This document shows, one piece after another, positions 34,901 through 47,719 of a stretch of DNA of 64,000 nt. The position numbers were made by a program, and so were the translations under genes. The DNA lies in NCBI GenBank assembly GCA_021442155.1, contig CM038218.1, positions 59,548,268 to 59,612,267 on the forward strand, in the 5' to 3' direction. Origin of the DNA: Cymbidium sinense. Taxonomy: Eukaryota > Streptophyta > Magnoliopsida > Asparagales > Orchidaceae. Positions within the stretch are counted from its first letter, which is position 1. Every line of letters begins with the position of its first letter. The notes under the pieces were generated by a model. That model had not been told where the DNA came from, made no database searches, and saw nothing but the letters and a program-made list of their open reading frames with translations.

Positions 34901-36716
34901 GGGTTGGTTTATGTTTAGTTGATCATTTGAAATGGATTGATATCTTTGTTTCCAATCAATTTGATTTATATTTGGATTTGGCTCAATTTGACCCTTTAGG
35001 TCAAGTTGGGTTCAAGGTCATTTGGGCTAGATTAGGTCTAGTTGGCCAATTGGGGCTTTGGTCAAGTTCATCAATCATTTTAGAATGAATTTGACCCATT
35101 GGTTTCAATCAATTTAGCTTAGATCAAGTTTTGACACATTTTGACTTTTAGGTCAAGTTGGGTCAACTTAGGTCAAGTGACCAATTGGGCTAGGTTAGGC
35201 TCAAATGATGACTTGGTCAAGTTCAAACATTGATCATGAATGAGTTTTAATCAATGGTTTTGATCAATGGTTTCAATCAATTTGGCATATGGTGGATTTT
35301 AGCTAGTTTATGATTCATTTTGATGTGGTGTTGACTTGGTCAACCCTTAGGTTTGACTTGGTATGACCTGATTTGAGTGATTGATCATCTTATGATAATT
35401 GTTGCTCACAATGTGAGGCTTAGTTGGGCTTAGTTCAATCCAATATAGTTAGGATTAGAATTTTGCTCATAAGGGGTAGTTTAGGTCACTTTGGGTCAAG
35501 TGAGCCTAAGTGGGTCAAATTGCTTGGTCAAAGCTTGATTTGAGTTTGATTGAACTCACATATGGACTTATGATTGAAATATAAATCCATTTTCAAGTGG
35601 TTTGAAGTCAAATAGTTTTTGATTCATTTGACAATTTCAAGTTGAAAAGGGTGAACATGAGTTTGACTTGGGTTTGATTTTTGAATTTATTTTTGGTTTG
35701 GTGATTGAAGTTTATGTTTATATTTAGATTCATGATCATAGGATTGATTGAATCATGAGAAAAGTCAAGGGTTTGGCTTGATTTAAAATTGACTTGGCTA
35801 AGTTCAAGATTTTGACTTGAAGGCTTAGGTTGGATTTTGAGTATGAACTTGGATTTGATTTTTGAATTTAGTTTTGATATTTGAATTTATATGTCATTTA
35901 TATATGTGAATATAAATGATAATATAAATGGGTTATGAGAAAATTTCATTAATTTAAAGTGTTTTGAACTTGATTTGAGCTAAGTCCGTAAGAGGGAATC
36001 AAAGGACTTAGGAAATATTTTGATTTGGATTTGAATTTTGAATTAGGTTGTTCATTTGAATTTATATTTTATTTATATATGTGAATATAAATGAGAATAT
36101 AAATGGGTTGTGAGAAAATTTCTTGAATTTGAATTGATTTAGGTTTGATTTAGGCTAAGTCCATAAGAGGAAATCTAAGGACTTAGGAAATATTTTTGAT
36201 TTGGATTTGAGTTTTGGATTTATTTGAATTTATATTTCATTTATATATGTGAATATAAATGAAAATATAAATGGATTGTGAGAAAAACCTCTTGAGTTTG
36301 AATTGATTTAGATTAGATTTGAGCTAAGTCCATAAGGTAGAATCAAAGGGACTTAGAAAATATTTTGGGTTTTGGAGTTCAATCATGGGTTTCAATCATT
36401 TGGAATTGATTCATGATTTGGGAGAATCCATTGAATTGATTTGAGTTTTTATTTGGAATTTGTTTGATATGAGTTTGGAATTTTTACTTGAAAGAAGGAA
36501 GTGAGGATTTGGTTCAAGCTATAGGGTAGGAAAATCTTCTAATACCCCTAAGGCATGACCTATTCTTATGGCTGACACTTCTAAGTCTCTAGGGCTAAGT
36601 TGAGTGGCCACCTAATCACTAGATGTGTCTTAATACTAAGGAACTCTTAAAGTCTAAGAGAAGTCCTATGTGTTAGATAGAGGGGTTGAGAGCTCATTCT
36701 GAAAATGAGGTCAATA
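28926..36716 (-). mobile_element. 7.8 kb solo LTR of the giant Tat/Ogre-like gypsy family
   Basis: The whole interval is an inverted copy of 40090-47312. Read on the minus strand it starts at 36716 with T(A)TTGACCTCATTTTC.GA, where the first dinucleotide has mutated from TG to TA, and ends at 28926 with ATTTTCACCACA. It is flanked by a perfect 5-bp direct repeat GTCAC at 28921-28925 and 36717-36721, the target duplication expected of a gypsy integrase, which fixes both boundaries. No primer binding site or internal domain adjoins either end. It contains no supported gene; the 118-codon open stretch at 28899-29255 is not preserved in the 40090-47312 copy. Landmarks: hairpin array 35850-36340, GGTCAA-rich zone 34650-35560, conserved hairpin 34194-34212, GC-richer block 33360-33680 with CCACGTGG at 33369-33376. 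Confidence 0.9.
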
Positions 36717-36721
36717 GTCAC
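36717..36721. other. target-site duplication, right copy (GTCAC)
   Basis: Identical to 28921-28925. Confidence 0.85.
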
Positions 36722-39700
36722 TATCGTCAATGAAGAAGTCAACCATTGATGAATGTCAATGCTTATTATTGATCATTGTGAGTGGTCATCATTTATTGAT
36801 ATGGATCCCAATGTTGATCAATGCATACTCTTGCTATCAACTAATATGAATGCCCACCATCAACCAATCCAAACTTCTAATATTGACCAAAATTAATATC
36901 TAATTTTGACTAACATGGATGTCCACCATCGACTAATATTGATGTTCACAATTTACTGATAATAATATTCCTCATTTATCAATGCCATTCTTAAAGGTTG
37001 ATCAACATCAAAGTTTATCGCCACATTACATAAAGTCAATTGATTATTGATATTTGACACCCGTCTTCCTAGTCATTTGGCCCTCCTCATGAAGTTAGAT
37101 TATTTGATGTCACTTGAACTCTAATTTCCTCATCAATTACTATCTAACATATACTAAGAACCAATGTTTAATGTTTGTTAATCATCAATATTCAAAAGGT
37201 ATCATCTTGATTTTTAACCTTCCCCTTCTAAAGTAAGAAAATGAGTAGATCGCCAGCCATCACATAATCGCTGATGATTGCCTAATGTTTGCCAATATCT
37301 AACATTTGATATCTTGGTCACTAGACTTTGCTTTGCTAAAGAAAATGTCCAAAATTTCCAATACCTTTTCTTGATATATGATATTTTACCTAACCATCAT
37401 TTGGTGCCTATCAATATTCAATATGTGTTCGCTACTAATGTGTAATGTTAATCTTCATTATCATTAGCTTCCCCTTCCAAAAGAAAAATGGTTGAACAAA
37501 CCATTGATTGCCATCTAATGTCGAACATTCTTAATCAATCATTGTATTCTGCATGCTATTGTTCAATGCCAATTAACCAACTACACCTAATGCCCATCTT
37601 TATAGTCAAAATCCCCTCTTCTATAAGAAGAACAATTGATGTGTGTTTATAACTTATGTATACATTATTTCATTAATGCACTCAATAATTCTATTAGATG
37701 GAGGTGTATCCTTATGAGTATATAGGTGTATTGCATCATGTATATCTAATTAATTGATTTTTAAAGAAAATTCATAAATTTACATCAAGCTTGGCACAAC
37801 TCATGCTTGTGTTTATAGCCCATAACCTAGCCTTTTAAAAATAGAGAATAATTTTGTTCTTTGGAATTATGGGAAATATATTTTTTAATATATAAGTTTT
37901 TGTCTTTGAAATACTTGTTAATATATGAATACATATTAGCATGAGTTGATATAATATTTTATAACATTTAAAATGTTATTTTAAAATTATTTAAAAAAGG
38001 AATTGATGAAAAAGTACACATTTAAATATTATTTTCTTTTTGTTGTAGAGTTTTAGTCACAATTTTCTTTCAGCGCATCATTATTCTAACTCTTAAATTA
38101 TTGATCAATGAAGTTAAATAATGGTAATAGATTGAAAGGCAAGATTTAATGGTTGAAATCATAAAGAAAAATGATATAGTAGAGTGTAAACAATATCAAG
38201 ATATCTTATGAATTATCAAAGAGAAAAGGAGAGAGAGGGAGGAAGAGAGATAGAGTGGTAAGGAGAAAAAGAAGAAGAGATTTCTTCAATGGGAGAAGAC
38301 AATTTTTTAATAAAATGTGGGAATGAAATCAATTGAAAATTTTAATTTAGAAAAAAATTATAATTAATTAATATCATATTTAATTAGGGTTGTAGTTAGA
38401 CTTTTAAAATAATGAGAAAAAGAAGTGGAACTTGTTTTAAGTGATTAATCTATTAGTTTTGTTAGTTAAGATCTAGGTTCTTGATATTATTTATTATAAT
38501 ATGATAAATTCAAAGATTCCTATACTTTTTGATATTTGTTAACATGATTTACCTTCAAATTTATCTCCGAGCCGGGCTATTGATTTCTTATAACATCAAT
38601 GTTGAACCATAATAGTTTTTTAAAATATTCCTTATGATTAAATGATATTCCCAAATACTAAATTGATTGAAGGGAAGACAAAAGGTCCATTATAATAGTC
38701 TTCTTTGATTATTATTTGCCTCTTACCATCATGAGGTGTGAAATTAGCTAATACTTGCTCTGTAATTATAATCCTTGACATATAAAAAAAAAATCTTATA
38801 ATGATTGAGCTTGACTAACCATTTTAAAAATTATATGAGCAAGTTTGGATATAAAAAACTTAAAAAATTGATTAGAAATGACATAAATTGAATGCAATTA
38901 TAAGTTCAAATATAAGCATGAGTAGCGATAACTAGTGCTTTAAGTTAACTTCTTCATAATTAAATATTTTTGCTATCTTCTCAATGGACTTTGCTTATGA
39001 AGGAAGTTAAATTGACTATATATCTTTTCTCTTTCCAGTTTGCCTAAATTAAGATGCAATAATATAATAAGTCATTAATGGGTTATGGAATTTATAGAAG
39101 AGGTGATGACAAGAGAACTTATTTGAATCAAGTGAATGTTTGATATGTTTCATTATCCATTCAAAATAACTTTTAATTCTCAAAATTATGAAAAAGCATT
39201 AACATTTATATCCAAACATAGAGATAAAATGACTAAGAGCTGAACTTATCATGTTAGTCATTGAAGTTGTTAAGCTGTCTTTGGAGAAGCTATCTTTAAA
39301 ATTTCCTTGAAGTTATTTAAATTCATTTTTATGCCTTCAAAAGTGAGCAAATAATTTGAAAATTTTCATGAAAACTCTCTAAAGGCACATTTCTAAAGAT
39401 TGAAATATATATTAGATTTTTTTTTTCAAATTTGTAGATTCAAGCTATAACTCTAAGATGTGGTGCAATATAATTTTAGTTTTTTAAATGAGTAGAAATT
39501 CAACATAAACTTTAATATTTTACCATTTATAAGCTTTAAATATGCAATTCAATATTCATTTGTAAGTCAAATAAATTTTTTTAGTTAAAATGGTATGATG
39601 ATGATGTAATAAAATAATCTACCACCAATAATGAATTTTGCCTTGTCACAATTGACAACATATATTATTATCTGATGATAACTTACAAAAAAAAAAAAAA

Positions 39701-40089
39701 ACTCATTTTTGAATGACAACTATCAAATCAACATGTGCATTACTTGCAATAAAGTATAATCATCATTTCGATGAGTTGAGTTCGAGTTTATAAAATCTTT
39801 TGTAAAAGCATATATCTTTTATTTTTTATTAAAATTTTAAATCATTGTTATATTACAAATCTAACATAGATATTATATTTCCCACATAAAGCTGCCATTT
39901 GACAACTCATGACCTCACATTGAATAAGTTTTTCCAAAGTCATAATAACTTGGCAAATTCTTTATTTTATTATCTTCGTTGACTTATCAATATCAAGACA
40001 TAATTAGAGACTAGTTATTTGATTAAAAATAGTGCTAAATTTATTATTATACATTAGATTGGGTAATATAATTATTTGGAGGATGTGAG
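36722..40089. other. spacer between the two inverted giant LTRs
   Basis: 36722-37620 is a low-complexity stretch of degenerate words such as ATTGATCAATG, CACCATCAACTAATAT and CAATGTTGATCA, probably the relic of a diverged short tandem repeat. 37650-40089 is AT-rich with no supported frame; 38219-38285 is a purine-rich (GA) patch. No gene recognised. Confidence 0.5.
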
Positions 40090-40439
40090 TGTTGACCTCA
40101 TTTTTAGGATGAGCTCTCAACCCCTCCATCTTAGACATATGACTTCTCTTAGATTTTAAGGGATCCTCAGTCTTAAGGCACATCTAGTAATTAGGTGGAC
40201 ACTCAACCTAGCCCTGGAGACTTAGAAGAGTTAGCCATAGGAGTAGGTCATACCTTAGGGATGTCAGGAAAATTCACCTACCCTATAGCTTGAACCATAT
40301 TCCTCACTTCCTTCCTTCAAGTAAAACTTCAAATCAAATGAACATCAAACCTAAATAAATTCTTGCCTAATTGATTTTCTTCAAAGTCAAATCAATGCTA
40401 CATGATTGAAACCCATAATTGAAATCCATGATTGAAATT

Positions 40440-40945
40440 CCAAGTTCGAAATCCTTCTTAAGTCCTTTAATCCCCTCTTAAGGACTTAGCCTAAATCATC
40501 TTCAAATCAATTCAAATTCAAAGAATTTTTCCCATAAATCATTTATATTCTCATTTATGTTTACATAAAGAAATGAAATATAAATTCAAATCAATCAAAC
40601 TAAATCCAAAATTCAAATTCCAAATTCAAAATCTTTCTTAAGTCCTTTAATCCCCTCTTAAGGACTTAGCCTAAATCATCTTTAAATCAATTCAAATTCA
40701 TGAAATTTTCTCATAACTTATTTATATTCTCATTTATATTCACATATATGAATGAAATATAAATTTAAATCAATCAAACTACATCTAAAATTTAATTCCA
40801 AGTTCAAAATCTTTCCTAAGTCACTTTGATTTTCTCTTAAGGACTTAGCCTAGATCATGTTCAAATCACTCCAAACTCATGAAATTTTCTCATGACCCAT
40901 TTATATTCTCATTTATATTGACATATATGAATGAAATATAAATTC
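40440..40945 (+). repeat. three tandem two-hairpin units near the LTR start
   Basis: Unit about 180 bp. Each holds one hairpin of the CTTAAGTCCTT..AAGGACTTAG type (40457-40489, 40637-40669, 40815-40850) and one of the ATTTATATTCTCATTTAT..AAATGAAATATAAAT type (40541-40584, 40720-40763, 40900-40942). The solo LTR has three such units (35850-36340), the 3' LTR four (60380-61045). Confidence 0.85.
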
Positions 40946-41269
40946 AAATGACCAAAAACAAACCCAAAAATCAAACTCAAATTCAATCAAAATCCAACCT
41001 AAGCCTTTGAAGTCAAATTCTTGAACTTAGCCAAATCAACAAATCAACTAAACTTTTGATTTTTCTTCAATTCAATCAATCAATCATGAATCCAAATATA
41101 AATAAAAACTTCAATCACTTAACCAAAACTCAATTCAAAAAAATCGCCAAAATCCATTTCATGTTCACCCTTTGAACTTAAAATTGTCAAATGAATCAAA
41201 CCCATTTGACTTCAAACCACTTGCAAATGGATTTATATTTCAATCATAAGTGCATATGTGAGTTCAATC

Positions 41270-41810
41270 AAACTCAAATCAAGCTTTGACCAAGCCATTT
41301 GTCCCACTTAGGCTCACTTGACCCAAGGTGACCTAAAGTACCCTTATGAGCCAAATTCTAATCCTAACCATTTTAGATTGAATTAAACCCACCTAAGCCT
41401 CTCATCATGATCAACAATCACCATAAGATGATCAATCAGTTAAATTGGGTCAAACTAAGTCAAACCTAAGGGTTGACCAAGTCAACACTTAGCCAAAATG
41501 AAACCCAACATAGCCAAAATCCATCATAAATCAATGATCAAAATTCATTCATGATCAATGTTTCAACTTGACCAAGTCAACATTTGAGCCTAACCTAGCC
41601 CAATTGGCCACTTGACCCATTTGACCTAAATGAAATCAAATAAACCAAATTCAAACCTAAACCAAATTGAATCAAACCAAAGCAATCAAAACATTTCAAA
41701 TGGTCATATGAACTTGACCTAACTCTTGGTTTGACCCAATTTGACCATTTGGTCAACTTGACCCAAGTTGACCCATTTTGACCTAAATGGGTCAACATGA
41801 GCCAAATCAC
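41270..41810 (+). promoter_or_regulatory. TTGACC/GGTCAA-saturated zone of the LTR
   Basis: Dozens of TTGACC, TTGACCC and GGTCAA words with spacings of about 6-25 bp, including the near-palindrome TTGACCATTTGGTCAA at 41751-41766. TTGAC(C/T) is the W-box core bound by WRKY factors. The same zone lies at 34650-35560 (minus) and 61390-62230; the palindrome TTGACCAATTGGTCAA is perfect at 34714-34729 and 62172-62187. A regulatory role is inference. Confidence 0.5.
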
Positions 41811-42251
41811 ATCATACCAACTCCAAATTCAATGAAACTTGGCCAAACCAATTTTCTCATCATACCAAACATAACCAAACTGAAGTCAAGGTCAAATGAC
41901 CATTTTACCCCTAGGCCATAGGGTAAATTTTGGCCAAATCCATTTGGAATTTGGTCAAATCCTCTCCATAACTACTTGACACCCTCTTAGTGGATCAGGT
42001 GAACACTAGGGAGTGTGGTGCACCCAACCCAATGGGTTTGGGTCAGCCCAACTTAGCCCAATGGCCAAACTGACCACTCCTATTGAAATGGCCACATGGA
42101 AAGCCTCCTTCCACTCAATTCAAGCACATGGCCACCACCCCTTCTTGGCCAAAAAAATGAACCACATGCAATTCAAAATAGCCTAACCAACTCATTGCAT
42201 GAGGTGTATTGGATCAAAATGACAAGAAGTCTTACGGCTGTGATCCTTCAA

Positions 42252-42270
42252 GGGGGAGATATACTCCCCC
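42252..42270 (+). other. conserved GGGGGAG/CTCCCCC hairpin of the LTR
   Basis: GGGGGAGATATACTCCCCC, a 7-bp GC-rich stem with a 5-base AU loop, followed by TAATTCAATT. It is unchanged in the 3' LTR (62686-62704) and, in inverse orientation, in the solo LTR (34194-34212), although flanking sequence has diverged. Confidence 0.8.
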
Positions 42271-45200
42271 TAATTCAATTCAATCTTCACTTCCCCTTAG
42301 TCGATTGAAGCATAAGAACTCAGAGCAAGCCTTAGAGAATCTTCCTAAGCTTCCTAGAGAGGATTTGAAACTTGATTTTCTTAGTTTTTATCACTTGAAA
42401 ATAGGGGAGCTCCACTAAAATTTGAATTGACTCCACACTCAACACCAACCCAATTTCTTCTTCAAGCTCCATCAGAGGACCAAGTTAAACTTACCCAAGC
42501 TCTTTCCCAAGCTCGAAAGGCAAGGGAGGATCCAATTCGATCAAGGTTGAGATCAAGGCAAAGACGAGTTGACCCATAGAAGCATATACTCAATCTCAAG
42601 AGCTCAAACTTTCAACAAAGCTTCTTCTCAACCAGACGAAGCTTCTACAGGGGATTCGAGTGCTGGCGATCACCTCCGGTGAGGTATGCCATTTTTGCGA
42701 GCTTAAGTTTAATGTATGTTGGTCCTTTGTGAAGTGGATTTCAATCCTAGGTTGATCTAGCCATTATTAGATGTTCTTGTACTCATGCTTAGATGGTGTG
42801 GGTTGATTTTCATTCCAATCCGAGCTCAATCGAGCTCAGATCATGGCTTCAAACATGGATGGTCTCCATGGCTCATGAGAGCTTGGGATGAATCGCCATC
42901 CATCCGCATTTTGGATGGACAATCAAGATTAAAATAGCATATAATTTCCTCCCTCGATCCTTAAGACATCCGATCCTTGATCGATGAAGAAAGCGATATA
43001 TCATCATGACGCGTTGCTACGATGTGATGGGTTAAGTACCCAATCCTATCACACCATGTGTAAAGCGCATGCCGCGTCAGCGTCACACGTGGCGTGAACG
43101 GGATTAATAATATAATTAGGGATTATTTAATTTTTAATTAATTACCAAATCTTCTAAAATTCATATCTAAGCCTAAAAAAATCAAAAAATTATGAAATAA
43201 ATTGCATATGAAAGACAATTGAACATAAAATATTTTAAAATTAATTTTAATTGATTTTGAATAGTTCTTTCTCTGAATTTGGGTTTTAATGAGAATGTTA
43301 ATTTGCTAATTACCTATTAATTTCTTTAACTAATTAATCCCAAACTTTTTATGCTTAATTAGTGGGATGACTCGTGCCTCCACTAATTTTCTTGGGATTT
43401 ATTGGTGGCTTAATTAGGGGAATTGCTTGTTCATCCCTTAATTACTCCCTTAATGTAATTAAGCTTAATTAATAGCATAATTAGTGGTTTAGCCCTCTGA
43501 TTGAGTCAATTAACGTTTGATTAAGTGAATTTGAAGTTTAAGGAATAATTTTGGGATAATTTCCTTGAGATATTCCCTAAACCCCTTTTCTTCCTTAATC
43601 TATCCTTAATTAAGGGTTAATTCATTAATTACCCCCTTAATTAATTTCATAAAATTGTAAAACCATCAAGAACTTAATTAATCTATCTTGGATAGATGCT
43701 TAGGTGTTTAAAAGCCTAAGTACATTAAGGAAATCAAAATCCAACTCACATGTGGGAGGGTGGTTATGAAATTACTTAAGTTAAGCCCCTTAATTTAATT
43801 AATCATTAATCATGAGCCAAATTGCATTAGGCCTTTTTCTTCTTAGGTGCATTGCAAGTTTAAATTCCATGTGAGGTTTTATGTCATCTTGTTAGCTCAT
43901 AATTATTTTATTAAATATGCTAATGTGGTATAGGTAAAGTGTAATTAATATGTTTAATTCATACCTTAACCTAATCAAAATATAAAATGGATCTAATCAT
44001 CTAAAAATTAAACTAAAATAACCAACATATGTAGGAATGGGCTAGGAACAACAAACTTACCTCACATTTCTCAAATTAAACCAAGGTCAAAACAAAACCA
44101 GAACTTCTTTAAAAATAATTTGATTTGCTTTAAGCTTTCTTATTTCATAAGATTGTCTTTGAGAATTAATTAGGGTGAATGTGTTTATATGTTTTCATCA
44201 TTTTAGTTCCTTCCCAACATGTTAAATGTGTATGTCATATGAATTTCATACATTCATTCTTTTTAAAATTCAAAATGAAAGTGAAATATTTCTTTTATGT
44301 CAAATTGCATGTTTTAGTTAAAATAGGAATATGAGTAGCTATTATCACTATTAAATCAAAATTATTTTTAAAATATATGAATCAATTACCAAAATGGAAA
44401 GTGTGTTACTTATATTTTATTTATATGCTTGCATGTGAGTAAAATATAAGGATGTGCTTAGTGTAGTTTTCCTTCTCCCCTCTTGTAGTATAGTTTTGAA
44501 TAGGATTTGGTAAAGTGTTTAGTTCATTTGAAAAGAACCTAACACTTGCCTAATTCCATTTCCTATTCATTCCTATGCTATTACTTAAGAAGGATATCTA
44601 CACTTGTACATATAAATTGCATAAACAAAAAAAAACAACCAAGTACAAACTTTTGCATTTTTTTCCATTCATTTCTTTTACATATGCTTGTATTTAAGAA
44701 AAGTGGTATATTAGTAACAACCTGGGTTGAGGATTTAAGTAGCCCTAAGTATGTCTTGTACCTTACACCCCTGGTTAACAATGGTGTCATACTCACTTAT
44801 GCCTTTCATATATTCATGTGTGCATATAAAAATTGGATAAGAAACTCCTTTTATACTTAATGAGAATCATGCATCATAAAGTATTCAAATTTTCTTAAGT
44901 AAACTACTTATCATTCATCATAAAGTGTGCCAAACATTCTCATTTATATGTATAGATATGCTTAGGATGCATCCATATGCATGTTATACATGTTGGGAAA
45001 GAAATAAAGTGATGTGTGTTTTGTGTTTTATGAATTTAGTTCACTTTACTTAATCTTAAAATGCCTTTCTATTTGAATATGTTTGTTTTGAATTAATCTA
45101 AACTTAGGATTAATTAAAATACATAATAAAACATTCACTTTAGAAATTATTTAAGGAAGGGAAGGAAAGAGAAGTTCTCTTCTCTTTTCCTTCTCTTTAA

Positions 45201-47312
45201 AGCTTAGTAATTAATTCTAGGATTCATTTAAACCAAACCAAAATACAAAAATAAAACTGACCCAAATCAGCTAAAAACTTAAATGAAACCACCCATCTAA
45301 GATGAACATCTTCACACTTAGAAAATCCAAACCTTAAAACCATAGCTATGCACACACATTAGACTAAGTCACCACTTCTAGCTTTAGGTTAGGTCGATGC
45401 ATGGCTTGATGTTTTGCTTTTATTTTGTGATGTTCTATTTTAGTCTGAATGTTAGGGTGAATGTGCATAGAATGAATGGTAGGATGATTTAGTCTAATCA
45501 TTATTTTCTACAGGGGATTATGCTTAAGGGGCATTGTAATAAAAACATAATTACTTTGCTATGCAGGTTCTCATAACCCTAAGCATAATCCAATAGGCTA
45601 GGTGAACTTGATTACCCATGTGTGGGGTGCTAAGTCCAATATACATGCTTGGGATTTGTATGGTTTGTTTAACTAATCTCTATTTTGCAGGTGTTAAATA
45701 GATTTATTTTTCCTTTTCATGTGTTTTTACAATTAGGATTTTGGAATGATTGTTATGGAGGATTAGGATGAGCATTGGTCATAAGATCTCATCTTATGCA
45801 CCATGTGAGGCCTTTGGAGCAACCACCCTCCAACCATCCAAAAGAAGGAACCAAAGAAGAAAGAAGAAAAGAAGAAATAAGAAGAAAAGAAGAATGGGAA
45901 ATGAAGCTTGAAGATCCCCCATAATAATAAATTCCTTACTTAATTATACTTAATTCATTTGTAATCCGGGTTGTATAAGGGTAGAGCTCAGCTACCCAAT
46001 TTATTTTTGGGTTTGTGCGGTGGTGCCTGATCACAAATGACCTCTTATTCTTTTATGTTAGCTTTATAAATTGATTGATGATTTGTTTAGCTTATGCATT
46101 AAGATGACATCATTTTCCTAGTTTCTTTCTTGCTTGATGTATGGCCTAAATGTAGATTAGGATCTTAGGGAAAAATAAATCTTCTACCAAATTTAATAAT
46201 TCAAAATTAAAATAAAAGAACTCATAACCTCACCTAAAGCTTAGGCAAAAAAATCAAGATAAAAGAATTAGCAACCCCTTAGCTGGATGAGTGTTTCTTT
46301 TATAACATCATGCACAAATGCATATTATTTTCACTTTTGATTGGAGGGCTTCCACCTTTGTTAGAGAAACTTGGCTTGAACTTTGAGAACCATGGTGGAA
46401 ACACACCTCCTCCCTTCTCGCTGATTTTGACCAATAATCTTACTTCTCATACATTAGGCATATGAATCCTATAAGCCTGAGTCAAATGATTGTCCAAAAA
46501 TAAAAATAAAATGTAATATAATTTATATTAGATTTAGGTCATTTGAAGCATGCCCTCACATGATCTAGTCCTTTTAGGGAGTGAGTTTAAGGACTTCATC
46601 TCTTTCTAAATAAACAACAACCTAGCTATCTTGCACAAAGTATATGACCTGCCTACATAAGCACTAAACTTCTAACAAAAAAAGGAAACTCAAATGAATA
46701 ATTCAATTTCAAAAATGTAAAGCCCAACCATAGGATAGTTTAAGAGGCTCACTAGATTTCTTAGCACCGTGAGCATCTTCTACTTATATTCCTTTGGCTT
46801 GATAATAACTCCCTCTCTTTGATCAATCCCATTTGATCTTCCAAAATAAACTAATTGATTGATAGTCCTACCTATTGAAATCTTTGGAGACAGTGCTCAT
46901 TTATATTAATCAAGAGTATTCCTAAGGGATCTCATTTCTTAGGATGTAATTAACTATGGGGGCTTGCCCTTGTAGGGAACTTAACGAACCCAATTTAAAA
47001 TAAACCCTACTTTACTTTTCCATGTAAAGTAGGGGAAGAATCTTTGGTACACATGTAGACCCATTATCCTTAGGAGTCCTTGTTGAGGTGATTAGGTCTA
47101 TCGTAGGATGGTGATTTTTATCTTTCAAGATAGTACACCTCTCTTCAAATGTCATACCTGATCACCCTCAATAATATTATCTGCGGATCTGCGTGGTGTC
47201 AAAAATACATAAAAAAAGAAGATGTATATTTATATCTTCATTTTATCCTGTATGAAGTGAATATGGAAGAATATATTTTATTCTTTAGAAATTCTATAAA
47301 AATTTCACCACA

Positions 47313-47340
47313 GATTATTCTAATGACTCCACTGGGGATG
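47313..47340 (+). other. primer binding site of the giant element
   Basis: Behind the LTR end CCACA comes GATTATTCTAA and then TGACTCCACTGGGGATGG. GACTCCACTGGGGA is the core of a primer binding site seen in several plant Tat/Ogre-type elements, complementary to a tRNA 3' end. The expected TGGC before it is degraded. Confidence 0.7.
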
Positions 47341-47719
47341 GTTCCTCTCTCCATCTTTGATAAATGATTGTTATCTCAAACTATCGATAGTGGTTTGTAC
47401 TTTGGTATGAATCCAAGACTATCTTTCATTCCATTGGCACTTAGCTTATTTCATTCTTAAGTTAAGCTAGCCAACATCTTTAGGTTTAGGACCTCACCTC
47501 GTGTTTGTCTTAAAACCTCTGTTGGGTTCTCCAATGGGTAAAATAAAAAGATCATAAAAAGAAAATAGTTAAAGACTTCCTCCTTATCATTTCTATGGTA
47601 AGACAAGGTTCATTCTAAAATAATAAAGTCAAAATAAGTCCTAATCTAAAAAAATGCTTTTTAAAAATCACTCTTTCAAAAATGCACATAATAAAAATAT
47701 TTTGCACAAAAATTTTCCT
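47341..47719. other. leader of the giant element before the hairpin array
   Basis: AT-rich with no supported frame. Contains GTTGGGTTCTCC and similar words but no recognisable structure. Confidence 0.4.

Larger units (their letters stand above)
40090..47312 (+). repeat. 5' LTR of the giant element (7.2 kb)
   Basis: Starts TGTTGACCTCATTTTTAGG and ends AATTTCACCACA, the same termini as the solo LTR on the other strand and, for the start, the 3' LTR at 60059. The end is confirmed by the primer binding site that follows within about 12 bases. Landmarks: tandem hairpin units 40440-40945, TTGACC-rich zone 41270-41810, conserved hairpin 42252-42270, GC-richer block 42820-43110 with CACGTGG at 43086-43092, then AT-rich sequence. 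No gene is carried. Confidence 0.88.
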
